The notes under the pieces are model-generated. The model was given only the letters and a program-made list of their open reading frames with translations, did not search any database and had not been told where the DNA came from. DNA of 64,000 nt. Source: Klebsormidium nitens. Taxonomy: Eukaryota; Streptophyta; Klebsormidiophyceae; Klebsormidiales; Klebsormidiaceae. Positions 1 through 15,370 of the stretch are shown here, piece after piece. Positions within the stretch are counted from its first letter, which is position 1. Each line of letters begins with the position of its first letter. The position numbers and the translations under genes were made by a program. The DNA is taken from the NCBI GenBank assembly GCA_000708835.1, contig DF238762.1:62001-126000 (forward strand), read 5' to 3'.

Positions 1-85
1 CAATAAGCATCGATTGACTTTCTATTGCTAAGCCACGTTCAACAAGTACTTGATTCAGTTTTTGAATGAAAAAAATCCATCTCAT
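1..85 (-). CDS. partial ORF running off the window edge, possibly ndhJ
   Basis: An open frame begins at an ATG (83-85, minus strand) and continues to base 1 without a stop, giving at least 28 residues starting MRWIFFIQKLNQVLVERGLA. The L..LVE.GL pattern and the divergent position beside trnF-GAA resemble the start of NdhJ (NAD(P)H dehydrogenase subunit J), which flanks trnF in many streptophytes. The visible piece is too short to be sure; it could be another plastid gene or chance. Confidence 0.35.
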   Translation of the reverse strand, partial: MRWIFFIQKLNQVLVERGLAIESQSMLI

Positions 86-117
86 TAAAAACTCCTTACT
101 TTTTTTTTATAAATCTG

Positions 118-147
118 TTGACGAGATACAGAAAACGATTGTACTAT
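118..147 (+). promoter_or_regulatory. sigma70-type promoter for trnF-GAA
   Basis: A -35 box TTGACG (118-123) and a -10 box TACTAT (142-147) are separated by 18 bases, ending 10 bases before trnF. This is the layout expected for the plastid-encoded polymerase. Confidence 0.5.
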
Positions 148-157
148 AAAAATAAAA

Positions 158-230
158 GCCGAGATAGCTCAGATGGTAGAGCATGGGACTGAAAATCCCC
201 GTGTCACCAGTTCAATCCTGGTTCTCGGCA
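158..230 (+). tRNA. trnF-GAA: tRNA-Phe(GAA)
   Basis: This 73-nt cloverleaf has acceptor arms GCCGAGA and TCTCGGC, the T loop TTCAATC and anticodon GAA in loop CTGAAAA. It decodes UUU/UUC. It is the first of a tRNA cluster (F, E, Y, L) on the plus strand. Confidence 0.95.
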
Positions 231-614
231 TATAAAGAAAACAGATTCTAACGAAAAAACTTTTATATAGTTTATGGTAATTATTTCATAATCAATTGAA
301 TCTTTTTCATTATTAATATTACAAACTTTCTGTAAATACGAATCTATATTTCATTGCTCTTTTATATAAATGATTCAACTAAATTTTTGTGACTTTAGAT
401 TTTTATTACACTTTTAAAAACTATTCACATAATTCACTTTATTTTTAAACAAATTGAATTTGAAGGATCTAATTTAAAATAAACAGAATTACAAAATTAT
501 AAGCAATTTTTTAAGTTGCTTATTAAGTTTATAGGGTAAATCAATATATAATTTAGATAAAAAAAAAGCTTTAAAAACCCTAATGATGAAAACTGATTAA
601 TGTTCACATTACTA
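231..614. other. AT-rich spacer with no supported gene
   Basis: About 380 bases of very AT-rich DNA between trnF and the trnE promoter. I see no tRNA fold, no intron domain V and no open frame of interest. Confidence 0.6.
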
Positions 615-643
615 TTGACAAAGTATCTATTATGCGCTAATAT
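615..643 (+). promoter_or_regulatory. sigma70-type promoter for trnE (and trnY)
   Basis: TTGACA (615-620) and TAATAT (638-643) are separated by exactly 17 bases, 23 bases upstream of trnE. This is a near-consensus plastid PEP promoter. Confidence 0.65.
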
Positions 644-666
644 ATATCTTAGAAACAAAGGTTACA

Positions 667-739
667 GCCCCCATCGTCTAGAGGCCTAGGACATCTCCCT
701 TTCACGGAGGCGACGGGGATTCGAATTCCCCTGGGGGTA
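667..739 (+). tRNA. trnE-UUC: tRNA-Glu(UUC)
   Basis: A 73-nt tRNA with acceptor GCCCCCA/TGGGGGT and anticodon TTC. Besides translation, plastid tRNA-Glu supplies glutamyl-tRNA for the first step of chlorophyll and heme synthesis. It is followed by trnY, as in the land-plant trnE-trnY unit. Confidence 0.95.
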
Positions 740-789
740 AGCAAAATTATTTTGTATTGCTAATAAAACTACGAAAGCAGTAATATATA

Positions 790-872
790 GGGTCGATGCC
801 CGAGTGGCTAAAGGGAGTGGACTGTAAATCCATTGGCTTATGCCTACGCTGGTTCAAATCCAGCTCGGCCCA
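790..872 (+). tRNA. trnY-GUA: tRNA-Tyr(GUA)
   Basis: An 83-nt class II tRNA with a long variable arm, acceptor GGGTCGA/TCGGCCC and anticodon GTA in loop CTGTAAA. It lies 50 bases after trnE and is probably cotranscribed with it. Confidence 0.95.
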
Positions 873-944
873 TCACATGTATTGTGAAACGAAAAACATA
901 AATCATTGCTTTATATTTATGCTAAAATAGAAGCAGTTTTAAGT

Positions 945-1029
945 GGGGGCATGGCGGAATAGGCAGACGCAGTGGACTTAAAATCCACTGGCCCTTTGGG
1001 CCATGAGGGTTCAAATCCCTCTGCCCCTA
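945..1029 (+). tRNA. trnL-UAA: tRNA-Leu(UAA), without the usual group I intron
   Basis: An 85-nt class II tRNA whose anticodon loop is CTTAAAA between stems GTGGA and TCCAC, giving anticodon TAA. The acceptor is GGGGGCA/TGCCCCT. In most plastids this gene carries an old group I intron directly after the first anticodon base. Here the loop is continuous, so the intron has been lost. Confidence 0.95.
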
Positions 1030-1124
1030 AATTATTTATTGAAAAAGGTAAAAACACCTTTTACAAGTAAAGGTGTATACTTTAATTTGTTCCTTTATTT
1101 TTTAGTATTTGGAGGAAGATTTAA

Positions 1125-1220
1125 ATGCCCACCATATTTGTTTATTTTGGCTTACTTTTTGCTGTCTTAGGATTTGCCCTAGTACTGCTACTTGGGCTTA
1201 GTAAAATTCAATTAATTTAG
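1125..1220 (+). CDS. petL: cytochrome b6f complex subunit VI, PetL
   Basis: A 31-aa single-span membrane protein beginning MPTIFVYFGLL and ending GLSKIQLI, the family's typical end. PetL is a small peripheral helix of the thylakoid cytochrome b6f complex and helps its stability. A GGAGGA ribosome-binding site sits about 8 bases before the ATG. petG follows about 90 bases downstream on the same strand, so the two are probably cotranscribed. Confidence 0.9.
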   Translation: MPTIFVYFGLLFAVLGFALVLLLGLSKIQLI

Positions 1221-1313
1221 ATATTTCAAAAAGATACAAAGTGTTGTCTTTTTGTAATATGTTAACAAAGATTAAAAATCCTTTTACCTTCATCTTATAT
1301 TTAATATAAAAAA

Positions 1314-1427
1314 ATGGTTGAACCTCTGCTATCTGGAATTGTACTTGGGTTAATTCCCATAACTCTTGCTGGGCTTTTCATGACTGCTTACTTGCAATAT
1401 CGCCGTGGGGACCAGCTAGAACTTTAA
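1314..1427 (+). CDS. petG: cytochrome b6f complex subunit V, PetG
   Basis: This 37-aa protein ([20 protein letters not shown], then a basic tail with YRRGDQLEL) matches PetG over its full length. It is a one-helix subunit needed for cytochrome b6f assembly in the thylakoid. Its neighbour upstream is petL. A GC-rich hairpin followed by a T run lies directly downstream. Confidence 0.97.
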   Translation: MVEPLLSGIVLGLIPITLAGLFMTAYLQYRRGDQLEL

Positions 1428-1439
1428 CTATTTTCATAA

Positions 1440-1470
1440 AACAAGCCCCTTTTTAAAAAAGGGGCTTTTA
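1440..1470 (+). terminator. hairpin after petG
   Basis: AAGCCCC and GGGGCTT arms enclose a short A/T loop and are followed by T-rich sequence. In plastids this acts mainly in 3' end formation and RNA stability. Confidence 0.65.
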
Positions 1471-1603
1471 AAATAAAAGAAATGTAAATTTTTTAGTAAA
1501 TAAAATTAATGTAATCTATATATTTATCTTAATCAGATAATTGACCTTCAGACTCGTATCAAGTACAATCTTCTTTGCCCCTTTTTTCATTTCTAAGGGG
1601 CAA

Positions 1604-1691
1604 GGAAGGATGGCCGAGTGGTCGATGGCGTAGCATTGGAAATGCTATGTAGGTTTTGGCCTACCGAGGGTTCGAATCCCTCTTCTTCCTC
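1604..1691 (+). tRNA. trnS-GGA: tRNA-Ser(GGA)
   Basis: An 87-88 nt class II tRNA with acceptor GGAAGGA/TCTTCCT, a long variable arm and anticodon GGA in TTGGAAA. It lies next to rps4, its neighbour in land plants too. Confidence 0.93.
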
Positions 1692-1754
1692 ATTTTAATA
1701 AGTTTTTCGTTTTTTAAACAGTTTTAAAAATTTCAATGAAATGACTTATGAAAT

Positions 1755-2405
1755 TTATAACTTTCGGGCATAGTATTCTACAACCAACAGCTCATTTATA
1801 GGAAATCCGATTGCCTCACGTTCAGGCAAATGACGGACACTACCCGTAGATCGGGGAGACTCAACACTTAGATGATTTGGTAGACGAGACAGATTTGTCA
1901 CTGGAAGATTCTCTAAAAGAGAACGAGTTGAAGCTCGATCAATTCGCACTGCAATACGATCTTCCGGTTTACATCTGTAACTAGGAATATTTACTCTATG
2001 ATTATTTACTAAAATATGTCCATGACTTACTAATTGTCTAGCTGCGGGGATAGTTGGAGTAATACCTAAGCGAAACACAAGATTGTCTAAACGCATTTCA
2101 AGAAGCTGTAGCAAAGCTTGACCTGTTCCATCTTTCGATTTTCTAGCAAGCTTGACATAAGTTAAAAGTTGTCTTTCAGTTACACCGTAGTGATATCGTA
2201 ATTTTTGCTTTTCTTTGAGCCTTGCTTGATAAGGTTTTTCTTTTTTTTGACTCTGAATTTTTGCAGACAGTTCAGCAGTTCTACCAGGAAGATGTCGAAT
2301 TCGAGGTTTTTTAGAAGTAAGGCCTGGTATCGGTAAATCAGATTCCTCTTTTTTTGATGTAAGTCGACGTACAATGCGAAGACGCGGACCACAATAACGT
2401 GACAT
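1755..2405 (-). CDS. rps4: 30S ribosomal protein S4
   Basis: A 216-aa protein beginning MSRYCGPRLRIVRRL, the standard S4 N-terminus. S4 binds 16S rRNA early in 30S assembly. The S4 RNA-binding domain lies around residues 100-165 and contains RLDNLVFRLG and ARQLVSHGHILVNN. The frame is open further upstream to 2561, but that extension has no S4 similarity, so I place the start at 2405. It ends with the usual basic YYARKL-type tail. Confidence 0.95.
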   Translation of the reverse strand: MSRYCGPRLRIVRRLTSKKEESDLPIPGLTSKKPRIRHLPGRTAELSAKIQSQKKEKPYQARLKEKQKLRYHYGVTERQLLTYVKLARKSKDGTGQALLQLLEMRLDNLVFRLGITPTIPAARQLVSHGHILVNNHRVNIPSYRCKPEDRIAVRIDRASTRSLLENLPVTNLSRLPNHLSVESPRSTGSVRHLPEREAIGFPINELLVVEYYARKL

Positions 2406-2990
2406 AAAATAAAACTTTAAAAAAATGGGAGAAGCAAAACAATAATTATGTTTGAAACTTGAAACATATCCTGAAATAAAAAAATAAAATCTTATATAGA
2501 GAAAAAAGTATCTAAAAGGCTTTTGCTTTTTTAACCATCCTTCCTTACAAGCAAATATCAAATGAAGTTTGAAATCTTAGAAAAGTTTTCAAAAAATTTT
2601 TGCCTTTTGGTTTCACCGTTCCTATGATACCGGTATAATTTGGCAGGCTCTCTCTAGATACCAGAGTTTTAGAGAAACAAATAGAAACAGACACAATGAA
2701 ATGAATGTATGTCATTTCAACTCTTATAACTCCGATATTAACAGCTTTTAAATGGAAGCATTATAACGGTAATGGAATTTTATTACAAGAGTTTGCTATG
2801 TAGCTAGCCTATCAGTTCAAACTTTATTTAAAAATATTTTTTCAATAATTTTTCTCTCTGCGTTGATACTCTCAAGAGAGTAGTAATTTATTTTGCGTGA
2901 AGCAAATGGATTTTCACCAATCTATATCATAAGTTTTACCCTTGCTTTTTAACAAAGGATAGGAACAAATCCTATTCGAGCCACACATAA
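2406..2990 (-). other. 5' half of the split (trans) rps12 group II intron plus spacer
   Basis: This interval follows rps12 exon 1 on the minus strand and precedes rps4. There is no rps12 exon 2 and no domain V here. The part nearest 2990 should be the 5' portion (domain I onward) of the split rps12 intron, ending at an unknown point. I see no other gene. Confidence 0.5.
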
Positions 2991-3104
2991 ATACACCCGA
3001 GTACATACTCCTCTTCTTTGAGGACAAGCTCGTAGGGCAGGAGACTTAGTCTTTGAGACTACGCGTTCCCTAGAACCACGTGTCAACTGATGGATTGTGG
3101 GCAT
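2991..3104 (-). CDS. rps12: 30S ribosomal protein S12, trans-spliced 5' exon
   Basis: Exon 1 encodes 38 residues starting [13 protein letters not shown] and ending with [12 protein letters not shown]. It stops at the same codon (38) where land-plant rps12 is divided, then runs out of similarity. The 3' exon is on the other strand at 19937-20194, about 17 kb away, so the two must be joined by trans-splicing of a split group II intron. S12 sits at the decoding centre of the 30S subunit. clpP lies directly upstream on the same strand, the same neighbour as in land plants. The boundary is uncertain by 1-2 bases. Confidence 0.92.
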
Positions 3105-3156
3105 TTTTTCAACCTGTTTAAAAAAGTGCCAATAAATTGTGACTATAAACTTTTTT

Positions 3157-4339
3157 TTAACTATCGGCCCAAGGTACGGATTCCATACTTGCTACTACTT
3201 GATCTACGACACCATATTCTTTAGCTTCTTCTGCCGACATAAAGGAATCTCTTTCTAAATCTTCGGAAATTAAATTGCGAGGTTGCCCAGTGCGAATGGA
3301 ATAAATTCGAGTGATTTCATCACGAATTCGAAGAACCTCATTTGCTTCCATCAGAAATTCGCCCGCTTGTCCATCATAATAAGCGCTTGACGGTTGATGA
3401 ATCATGACTCGAGCATGAGGCATTGCAATACGTTTACCAAATTCTCCTCCCGAAAGAACAAATGATCCCATAGACATAGCCATACCCATGCAAATAGTAG
3501 TAACATCGGGTTGAACATAGTCCATAGTATCAAAAACAGCAAGACCAGCTAAGACTGATCCACCGGGAGAATTTATATACATAAACATTTCCCGTTTCTC
3601 ATCTTCTGCATTTAAATAAACCATAATTCCAACAAGCTAATAGAAAGCCACTTTTAAACAAAAATTGGACATCCCTTTAGAACCAAAGCATGCATATTAA
3701 AACGCACTTGGCTCCCCGCCCAAAAAGATATTTTTTATTTCTCTCGTTTGGGTTGTCTATTGTTACAAAAACAAAGCATAGTTACTGCTTTCAATTTTGA
3801 GTGAAAAGCTCTTTTAAAATGATCGATTGTTTCAGACTCAGCTTAACGTTTGCTTAATTTTATTATTTTAATAAGATTGCTACACATCTTTGATAAAAAT
3901 AAATCTTTTCAATTTTTTTCTTCCTTTTTTACTGTAGTGAGCTCCATTATTCTTATTTTTCAATCAGTAGAACAAGAAATGGCTCAAATTTTTTCAAAAT
4001 AGATTCATCAGAATCACCAACAGTAGGTTGTTTTTATTTGTATTTTTCTGCATGTTTGGTTGATGAAAAAAGAGAATTTAGTTTCGCTTAAAATAGCAGG
4101 CTTTCAATTGCTGGATTTCTACCAACAAGTTGCTATGAAGCGTGTGCAATAAAGTAAAAAAAATTTTCTTCTCACACTATCAAGAATTATAGCTAATTCG
4201 CGAGATTGCAGATTTCATCATTGACAGCTTGTGCAAGAAAAAGAATTCTTTCTCTATATAGTAAATTATAAATATCTACATAACTTGCATCTTCTTCACC
4301 AGGTAAACGATAAGGAACTTTTGGAACACCAATGGGCAT
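3157..4339 (-). CDS. clpP: ATP-dependent Clp protease proteolytic subunit, two exons
   Basis: Exon 1 runs from 4339 to about 4204 ([20 protein letters not shown] through NDEICN) and exon 2 from about 3638 to 3157 ([12 protein letters not shown] onward). Together they give about 205 aa, the normal ClpP length. ClpP is the serine protease chamber of the stromal Clp complex. Exon 2 carries the catalytic serine in AMSMGSFVL, the histidine in [11 protein letters not shown] and a downstream acidic residue. Without the upstream exon the protein would lack its first 46 residues. The group II intron between them has a clear domain V. rps12 exon 1 follows 50 bases downstream on the same strand. Confidence 0.92.
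3639..4203 (-). other. group II intron in clpP (about 565 nt, no ORF)
   Basis: On the minus strand a domain V hairpin (3680-3714, GAGCCAAGTGCG...GGTTC) lies about 45 bases before exon 2, with a domain VI-like stem between. The 5' end reads TCGCG or CTCGCG rather than the canonical GTGYG, so the exact junction is uncertain by a few bases. The intron encodes no protein. Confidence 0.85.
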
Positions 4340-4634
4340 AAGCAGAAAAACAATACTTTTGATATCAATGCATACGTTTTTTATTATTTATTAGCAACAA
4401 AAAACAAAGGATGCTATGGCAGCTTATAGTATAAACTATAAAAACAATTATAGTTTTTATTTGCACTTATTTTGTTTGAAAAGAATAGAGTATAGTTTAC
4501 TAGTAGATATCAATTAAATGGTATACTAACTAGGCCGTATATGCTCTTATTCGAGAAAAAAGGCAAAAAGACTGCGATAATATAAAAATGATTAACAAAG
4601 CAAAAAATTTCTTGATTCAATAAGGAGTTTTCCT
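4340..4634. other. spacer between clpP and psbB, both transcribed outward
   Basis: This 295-base divergent spacer should hold the promoters of clpP (minus) and psbB (plus). A TATACT-like -10 element near 4521-4526 could serve psbB, but no well-spaced -35 box is convincing. I see no gene. Confidence 0.4.
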
Positions 4635-6161
4635 ATGGGATTGCCTTGGTATCGTGTTCATACTGTAGTCTTAAATGACCCAGGCCGCTTAATTGCAGTT
4701 CATCTAATGCATACTGCTTTAGTTTCTGGCTGGGCAGGATCAATGGCTTTATATGAACTTGCTGTATTTGATCCTTCTGATCCAGTTCTTGACCCTATGT
4801 GGCGACAAGGAATGTTTGTTATCCCTTTTATGACTCGTTTAGGTGTAACAAAATCTTGGGGAGGCTGGAGTATTAGCGGACAAACAGTTACAAATGCAGG
4901 ACTTTGGAGCTACGAAGGAGTTGCCGGAGTACATATTGTTTTATCTGGACTCCTTTTCTTAGCAGCCATTTGGCATTGGGTATATTGGGACTTAGATCTA
5001 TTTAGAGACGATCGTACAAGACAACCATCTCTAGATTTACCTAAGATCTTTGGTATTCATCTGTTTTTATCAGGTGTTCTTTGTTTTGCTTTTGGAGCTT
5101 TTCATGTAACAGGACTTTTTGGCCCTGGTATTTGGGTATCTGATCCATATGGTTTAACTGGGCGAGTCCAGCCTGTGGCTCCAGCCTGGGGAGCAGAAGG
5201 TTTTGACCCGTTTAATCCAGGTGGTATTGCCTCCCATCATATTGCTGCTGGCATCCTTGGAATTTTAGCAGGCCTATTTCATTTAAGTGTTCGCCCACCT
5301 CAACGTCTGTTTCGTGCTCTTCGAATGGGAAACGTTGAAACAGTTCTATCTAGCAGTATTGCAGCTGTATTTTTTGCTGCATTTGTTGTAGCTGGTACGA
5401 TGTGGTATGGATCCGCAGCAACACCAATCGAACTTTTTGGTCCTACTCGTTATCAATGGGACCAAGGTTATTTTCAACAAGAGATAGAAAGACGAATTGA
5501 AGCACAAGTTGCACAAGGAGTTCCTGCATCTAAGGCCTGGTCTAACATCCCAGCTAAACTTGCCTTCTATGATTATATTGGAAATAACCCAGCGAAAGGC
5601 GGCTTATTCAGAGCAGGAGCTATGGATAGTGGAGACGGAATTGCTGTTGGTTGGTTAGGTCATGCAAGCTTTCAAGACAAAGAAGGGCACGAACTTTTTG
5701 TTCGACGTATGCCTACTTTTTTTGAAACTTTTCCAGTGGTCCTTGCGGATGAAGATGGAGTTGTTCGGGCTGATGTTCCTTTCCGACGTGCTGAATCAAA
5801 ATATAGCGTTGAACAAGTAGGCGTAACTGTCCAATTCTATGGCGGTGAGCTAGATGGGGTGCGTTTTACAGATCCTGCCACTGTTAAGAAATATGCAAGA
5901 CGAGCTCAATTAGGAGAAATTTTTGAGTTTGATCGTGCTACGTTAAAGTCTGACGGTGTTTTCCGTAGCAGCCCACGTGGATGGTTTAGTTTCGGCCATG
6001 CAACCTTTGCTTTGCTATTTTTCTTTGGTCATATTTGGCATGGAGCTCGGACCTTGTTCCGAGATGTGTTCGCTGGTATCGACCCCGACCTCGGTGATCA
6101 AATCGAGTTTGGCGTGTTCCAAAAACTAGGCGATCCTACAACTCGTAGACAGGCCGTTTAA
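4635..6161 (+). CDS. psbB: photosystem II CP47 chlorophyll apoprotein
   Basis: A 508-aa protein, the full family length, beginning [22 protein letters not shown]47 is an inner antenna of photosystem II with six membrane helices that bind chlorophyll through many His residues (for example [11 protein letters not shown] near residue 23 and [12 protein letters not shown] near residue 465) and a large lumenal loop between helices V and VI. It heads the psbB-psbT-psbH-petB-petD unit. A run close to AAGGAG precedes the ATG. Confidence 0.99.
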   Translation: MGLPWYRVHTVVLNDPGRLIAVHLMHTALVSGWAGSMALYELAVFDPSDPVLDPMWRQGMFVIPFMTRLGVTKSWGGWSISGQTVTNAGLWSYEGVAGVHIVLSGLLFLAAIWHWVYWDLDLFRDDRTRQPSLDLPKIFGIHLFLSGVLCFAFGAFHVTGLFGPGIWVSDPYGLTGRVQPVAPAWGAEGFDPFNPGGIASHHIAAGILGILAGLFHLSVRPPQRLFRALRMGNVETVLSSSIAAVFFAAFVVAGTMWYGSAATPIELFGPTRYQWDQGYFQQEIERRIEAQVAQGVPASKAWSNIPAKLAFYDYIGNNPAKGGLFRAGAMDSGDGIAVGWLGHASFQDKEGHELFVRRMPTFFETFPVVLADEDGVVRADVPFRRAESKYSVEQVGVTVQFYGGELDGVRFTDPATVKKYARRAQLGEIFEFDRATLKSDGVFRSSPRGWFSFGHATFALLFFFGHIWHGARTLFRDVFAGIDPDLGDQIEFGVFQKLGDPTTRRQAV

Positions 6162-6165
6162 GCTA

Positions 6166-6197
6166 AACTCCCCTCTAATTTGAAAAAAGAGGGGTTA
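6166..6197 (+). terminator. hairpin after psbB
   Basis: CCCCTC and GAGGGG arms lie just after the psbB stop, before psbT. It is likely a processing or stabilising hairpin within the operon rather than a full terminator. Confidence 0.5.
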
Positions 6198-6215
6198 CAC
6201 AACTCATTCAAACAT

Positions 6216-6320
6216 ATGGAAGCTCTAGTATATACATTTCTTCTCGTAGGTACTCTTGGTATTATATTCTTTGCTATCTTTTTTCGAGAGCCACCAAAGA
6301 TCACTAGCAATAAGAAATAA
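6216..6320 (+). CDS. psbT: photosystem II protein T
   Basis: A 34-aa single-helix protein ([20 protein letters not shown], then a basic tail [11 protein letters not shown]). PsbT lies at the photosystem II dimer interface and aids recovery from photodamage. It sits between psbB and the opposed psbN, as in nearly all plastids. Confidence 0.97.
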   Translation: MEALVYTFLLVGTLGIIFFAIFFREPPKITSNKK

Positions 6321-6321
6321 C

Positions 6322-6343
6322 AAGGACCCTATACAGGGTCCTT
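6322..6343. terminator. bidirectional hairpin between psbT and psbN
   Basis: AAGGACCCT and AGGGTCCTT form a perfect hairpin between the convergent psbT and psbN stops, so it can shape both transcript ends. Confidence 0.65.
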
Positions 6344-6359
6344 AGAACAAGTGAGATAT

Positions 6360-6491
6360 TTAGTCTTCGTGCTCCTCAAAGGGGTCTCTTAGCTCCTTTG
6401 ATGGCTGTCCAAAAGCAGTATAAAGAGCATAACCAGTTACACCTACTAAGAAACAAGAAAGAAAGATTGTGATCAGGGTGGCGGGTTCCAT
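6360..6491 (-). CDS. psbN: photosystem biogenesis factor PsbN
   Basis: A 43-aa protein on the strand opposite psbB/psbH, starting [20 protein letters not shown] and ending DPFEEHED. PsbN is a single-span assembly factor for photosystem II, not a subunit of the mature complex. Its antisense position between psbT and psbH is conserved across plants and algae. Confidence 0.97.
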   Translation of the reverse strand: MEPATLITIFLSCFLVGVTGYALYTAFGQPSKELRDPFEEHED

Positions 6492-6576
6492 ACAAAAATA
6501 GCTCCTCCTGAAGGGCATATTCTATCATAATACGAAAAGCCAATTAGATCTACGTTAAGCCCCTTCTTATACATAT

Positions 6577-6816
6577 ATGGCGACTAAAACTCTTGACCAA
6601 GATCCTAACAAGCAGCGGCCTGGTGCCGCAGTAAGCAGCGTGCTTAAGCCTTTGAATGCAGAATATGGAAAAGTTGCTCCAGGGTGGGGAACCACTGTCT
6701 TAATGGGAGTATTCATGGCCCTATTTGCTGTTTTCTTGGTAATTATCTTAGAACTTTATAACGCTTCAGTGTTACTTGATGGAGTTCCTGTAAGCTGGCA
6801 GAGCGTGCAAAGCTAA
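6577..6816 (+). CDS. psbH: photosystem II phosphoprotein H
   Basis: A 79-aa protein with an N-terminal stromal tail ([20 protein letters not shown]) and one membrane helix around residues 43-62 ([20 protein letters not shown]). PsbH supports assembly and quinone-site function of photosystem II. A perfect 18-bp inverted repeat follows, before the petB region. Confidence 0.97.
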   Translation: MATKTLDQDPNKQRPGAAVSSVLKPLNAEYGKVAPGWGTTVLMGVFMALFAVFLVIILELYNASVLLDGVPVSWQSVQS

Positions 6817-6840
6817 CGTAGCCTCTTGCCATTAAAAAAA

Positions 6841-6887
6841 GATATTTTTGTAGCCCAATAACTATAACTTTGGGCTACAAAAATATC
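6841..6887 (+). terminator. perfect 18-bp hairpin after psbH
   Basis: Arms 6841-6858 and 6870-6887 are exact reverse complements (GATATTTTTGTAGCCCAA and its partner) with an 11-base loop. Such a hairpin would define a stable psbH 3' end and could partly uncouple psbB-T-H from petB-D. Confidence 0.75.
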
Positions 6888-7011
6888 CAATGTTTATTTG
6901 TTTATTCTTTAAAAGCTTATTTTTTAAAGGTTCCCTGAAAGATTTCTAAATTTGTAAGTTCAATGTTAGGGCGCTCAATCGTGTAATTTTTTATTGATTG
7001 CATTCTACTTT

Positions 7012-7017
7012 ATGGGT
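7012..7017 (+). CDS. petB: petB exon 1 (proposed, 2 codons)
   Basis: ATGGGT followed by GTGCTTG fits the known petB layout, in which a two-codon first exon (Met-Gly or Met-Ser) is followed by a GTGYG intron start. Joined to AAAGTC at 8613 it gives MGKVYDW and a 215-aa protein. The assignment rests on position and reading frame only, and no Shine-Dalgarno element is visible. Confidence 0.45.
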
Positions 7018-9254
<2,237 letters not shown>

Positions 9255-9319
9255 AAAAGTTTTTACTAACTTTGTTTCAATTCAATTAAGACAACCACAT
9301 TCATTATCTAATGGAATAG

Positions 9320-9811
<492 letters not shown>

Positions 9812-9847
9812 ACTTTCAAGCTTATGAAGCAATAAATTTTATTTAGC

Positions 9848-9884
9848 TTTTGCCTAAGGGGAGGAAACCCTCCTTAGGCAAAAA
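9848..9884 (+). terminator. strong hairpin after petD
   Basis: TTGCCTAAGGGGAGG and CCTCCTTAGGCAA arms with an AAAC-type loop are followed by an A/T run. It closes the petB-petD transcript and separates it from the psbA region. Confidence 0.75.
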
Positions 9885-10031
9885 AACCTATTCGACTAAA
9901 AAGTACCATTTAATTATACTAAAATGCAATTTTATAAAATATATCGTTATTTTTTATAAATAGTATTAAAAAACACTATATATTTTTATGATTTTTATTT
10001 GCGATATTTTATTACAAATAAAATGAAACAG

Positions 10032-10060
10032 TTGACAAGAGTTATACAAAGTGTTAATAT
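10032..10060 (+). promoter_or_regulatory. sigma70-type promoter upstream of the psbA 3' part
   Basis: TTGACA (10032-10037) and TAATAT (10055-10060) have a 17-base spacer. Transcription would start near 10067, inside what should be the psbA intron. A dedicated promoter here is what an independently transcribed 3' half of a trans-spliced gene would need. Confidence 0.65.
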
Positions 10061-11123
<1,063 letters not shown>

Positions 11124-11152
11124 GTTTTGTCTCTTGGCTCCTTGCTGGAGTT

Positions 11153-11178
11153 ACCCACGCCTTTAGGGGCGTGGGGGG
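11153..11178 (+). terminator. hairpin after psbA
   Basis: CCCACGCC and GGGCGTGGG arms lie about 30 bases past the psbA stop, ending at the first base of trnH. Confidence 0.6.
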
Positions 11179-11251
11179 GCGGATGTAGCCAAATGGTGAA
11201 GGCAGTGGATTGTGGTTCCATCATGTGCGGGTTCGAGCCCCGTCATTCGCC
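11179..11251 (+). tRNA. trnH-GUG: tRNA-His(GUG)
   Basis: Acceptor GCGGATG/CATTCGC, anticodon GTG in loop TTGTGGT and T loop TTCGAGC. A G precedes position 1, available as the -1 guanosine needed by tRNA-His. trnH beside psbA is a conserved streptophyte pairing. Confidence 0.93.
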
Positions 11252-11254
11252 CAC

Positions 11255-11283
11255 TTGTCAACTTAGCAAAGTAAGAGTATTCT
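11255..11283 (+). promoter_or_regulatory. possible promoter for trnG-GCC
   Basis: TTGTCA (11255-11260) and TATTCT (11278-11283), spaced by 17 bases, end 17 bases before trnG. Confidence 0.4.
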
Positions 11284-11299
11284 ATTTTTAGATAAATAG

Positions 11300-11370
11300 G
11301 CGGGTATGGTCTAGTGGTAGAATATCTCCTTGCCATGGAGAAGGCGCGAGTTCGATTCTCGCTACCCGCT
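11300..11370 (+). tRNA. trnG-GCC: tRNA-Gly(GCC)
   Basis: A 71-nt tRNA with acceptor GCGGGTA/TACCCGC and anticodon GCC in loop TTGCCAT. It is intronless and complete. Confidence 0.95.
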
Positions 11371-11639
11371 TAACAACACTTAGTTTTTTTAAAGCTTGAA
11401 AGTCTAAGTATATCACTTATTAGTTTAAATTTATAAGTTTTTAACTTTAAGAATTTATATTAGCTATTTTTTCTTGCTTTTACAAGTATAAAAATCTAAT
11501 ATTATGTCTAAAAAAATTTAAATACTTACTTTTCTTGTTTCAATAAAATAGTGATTTTTCTTCTTGTTTGTAAACTTCAATTTTACTTTAATTTATAAAA
11601 CTTATAGTTAAAACTGTTTTAAACTTTTTTACAAGTCAA

Positions 11640-11672
11640 GTATGGTTGTAGATATGCACCTACAACCATACT
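11640..11672 (-). terminator. rbcL 3' hairpin
   Basis: TATGGTTGTA and TACAACCATA arms form a perfect stem about 30 bases beyond the rbcL stop on the minus strand. The rest of 11371-11702 is AT-rich spacer without a recognisable gene. Confidence 0.7.
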
Positions 11673-11702
11673 TATTCACTAAACTATGAAATTAGCTAGT
11701 TT

Positions 11703-13166
<1,464 letters not shown>

Positions 13167-13265
13167 TCAGAGTGGAATCGACTCGACCTAAGGCTGACAG
13201 CGTCACTGTGATAGCGATTAGGTATAAGATCCCAAAGAAAAGACTTGTTCTCTTTGGTTAATCAT

Positions 13266-13294
13266 ATTGTAGCTCAACTAATGTCTAATTGCAA
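13266..13294 (-). promoter_or_regulatory. rbcL promoter
   Basis: On the minus strand TTGCAA (13294-13289) and TACAAT (13271-13266) are separated by 17 bases. The land-plant rbcL promoter also uses a TTGC-type -35 box with a TACAAT -10 box. It lies about 135 bases before the rbcL ATG. Confidence 0.7.
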
Positions 13295-13397
13295 GTGTAA
13301 GTCTACTTTCATGTATACTGTCTTAATATTAAGCCTAAGCAAATTCATTTGTTTATGGCCATCGATCTATTTAAAAAGCCTGAAATTAAAAAATTGA

Positions 13398-14918
<1,521 letters not shown>

Positions 14919-14924
14919 ACAGGT

Positions 14925-15344
14925 ATGAGCCTTAATCTCCGTGTAATGACACCTATTCGCACTGTTTGGGATGGCCAAGTGCAAGAAGTCATACTACCAA
15001 CCAACAGTGGTCAAGTTGGCATCTTACCTAAACATGCATCTCTTTTGACTGCATTGGATATAGGCGTACTCCGAGTACGCACCAATACCCAATGGGTTCG
15101 TATAGCTCTCATGGGGGGCTTTGCTAAAATCGAAAGTGATCGCGTAACCATCCTTGTAAATGAGGGGGAAAAAGCCTCTGAAATTGACCCCCAAGAGGCC
15201 CAAAAAACTCTTGAATTTGCTCAACTTGGTTTAAATAAAGCTGATGGTCCTCGCCAAAAGATTGAGGCAAAATTAGCATTTCGTCGTGCCAAAGCACGGC
15301 TTGAAGCTGCTACTCAAGCATCTTCTAGTGGTACTTCTTTATAA
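14925..15344 (+). CDS. atpE: ATP synthase CF1 epsilon subunit
   Basis: A 139-aa protein ([20 protein letters not shown] onward) with the N-terminal beta-sandwich motif [20 protein letters not shown] and a C-terminal helical part rich in Ala and Arg. Epsilon couples rotation and inhibits ATP hydrolysis in the dark. It begins 6 bases after the atpB stop, so translation is probably coupled. Confidence 0.97.
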   Translation: MSLNLRVMTPIRTVWDGQVQEVILPTNSGQVGILPKHASLLTALDIGVLRVRTNTQWVRIALMGGFAKIESDRVTILVNEGEKASEIDPQEAQKTLEFAQLGLNKADGPRQKIEAKLAFRRAKARLEAATQASSSGTSL

Positions 15345-15370
15345 AAAGAAAGGGCTATTAAAATAAGGAT

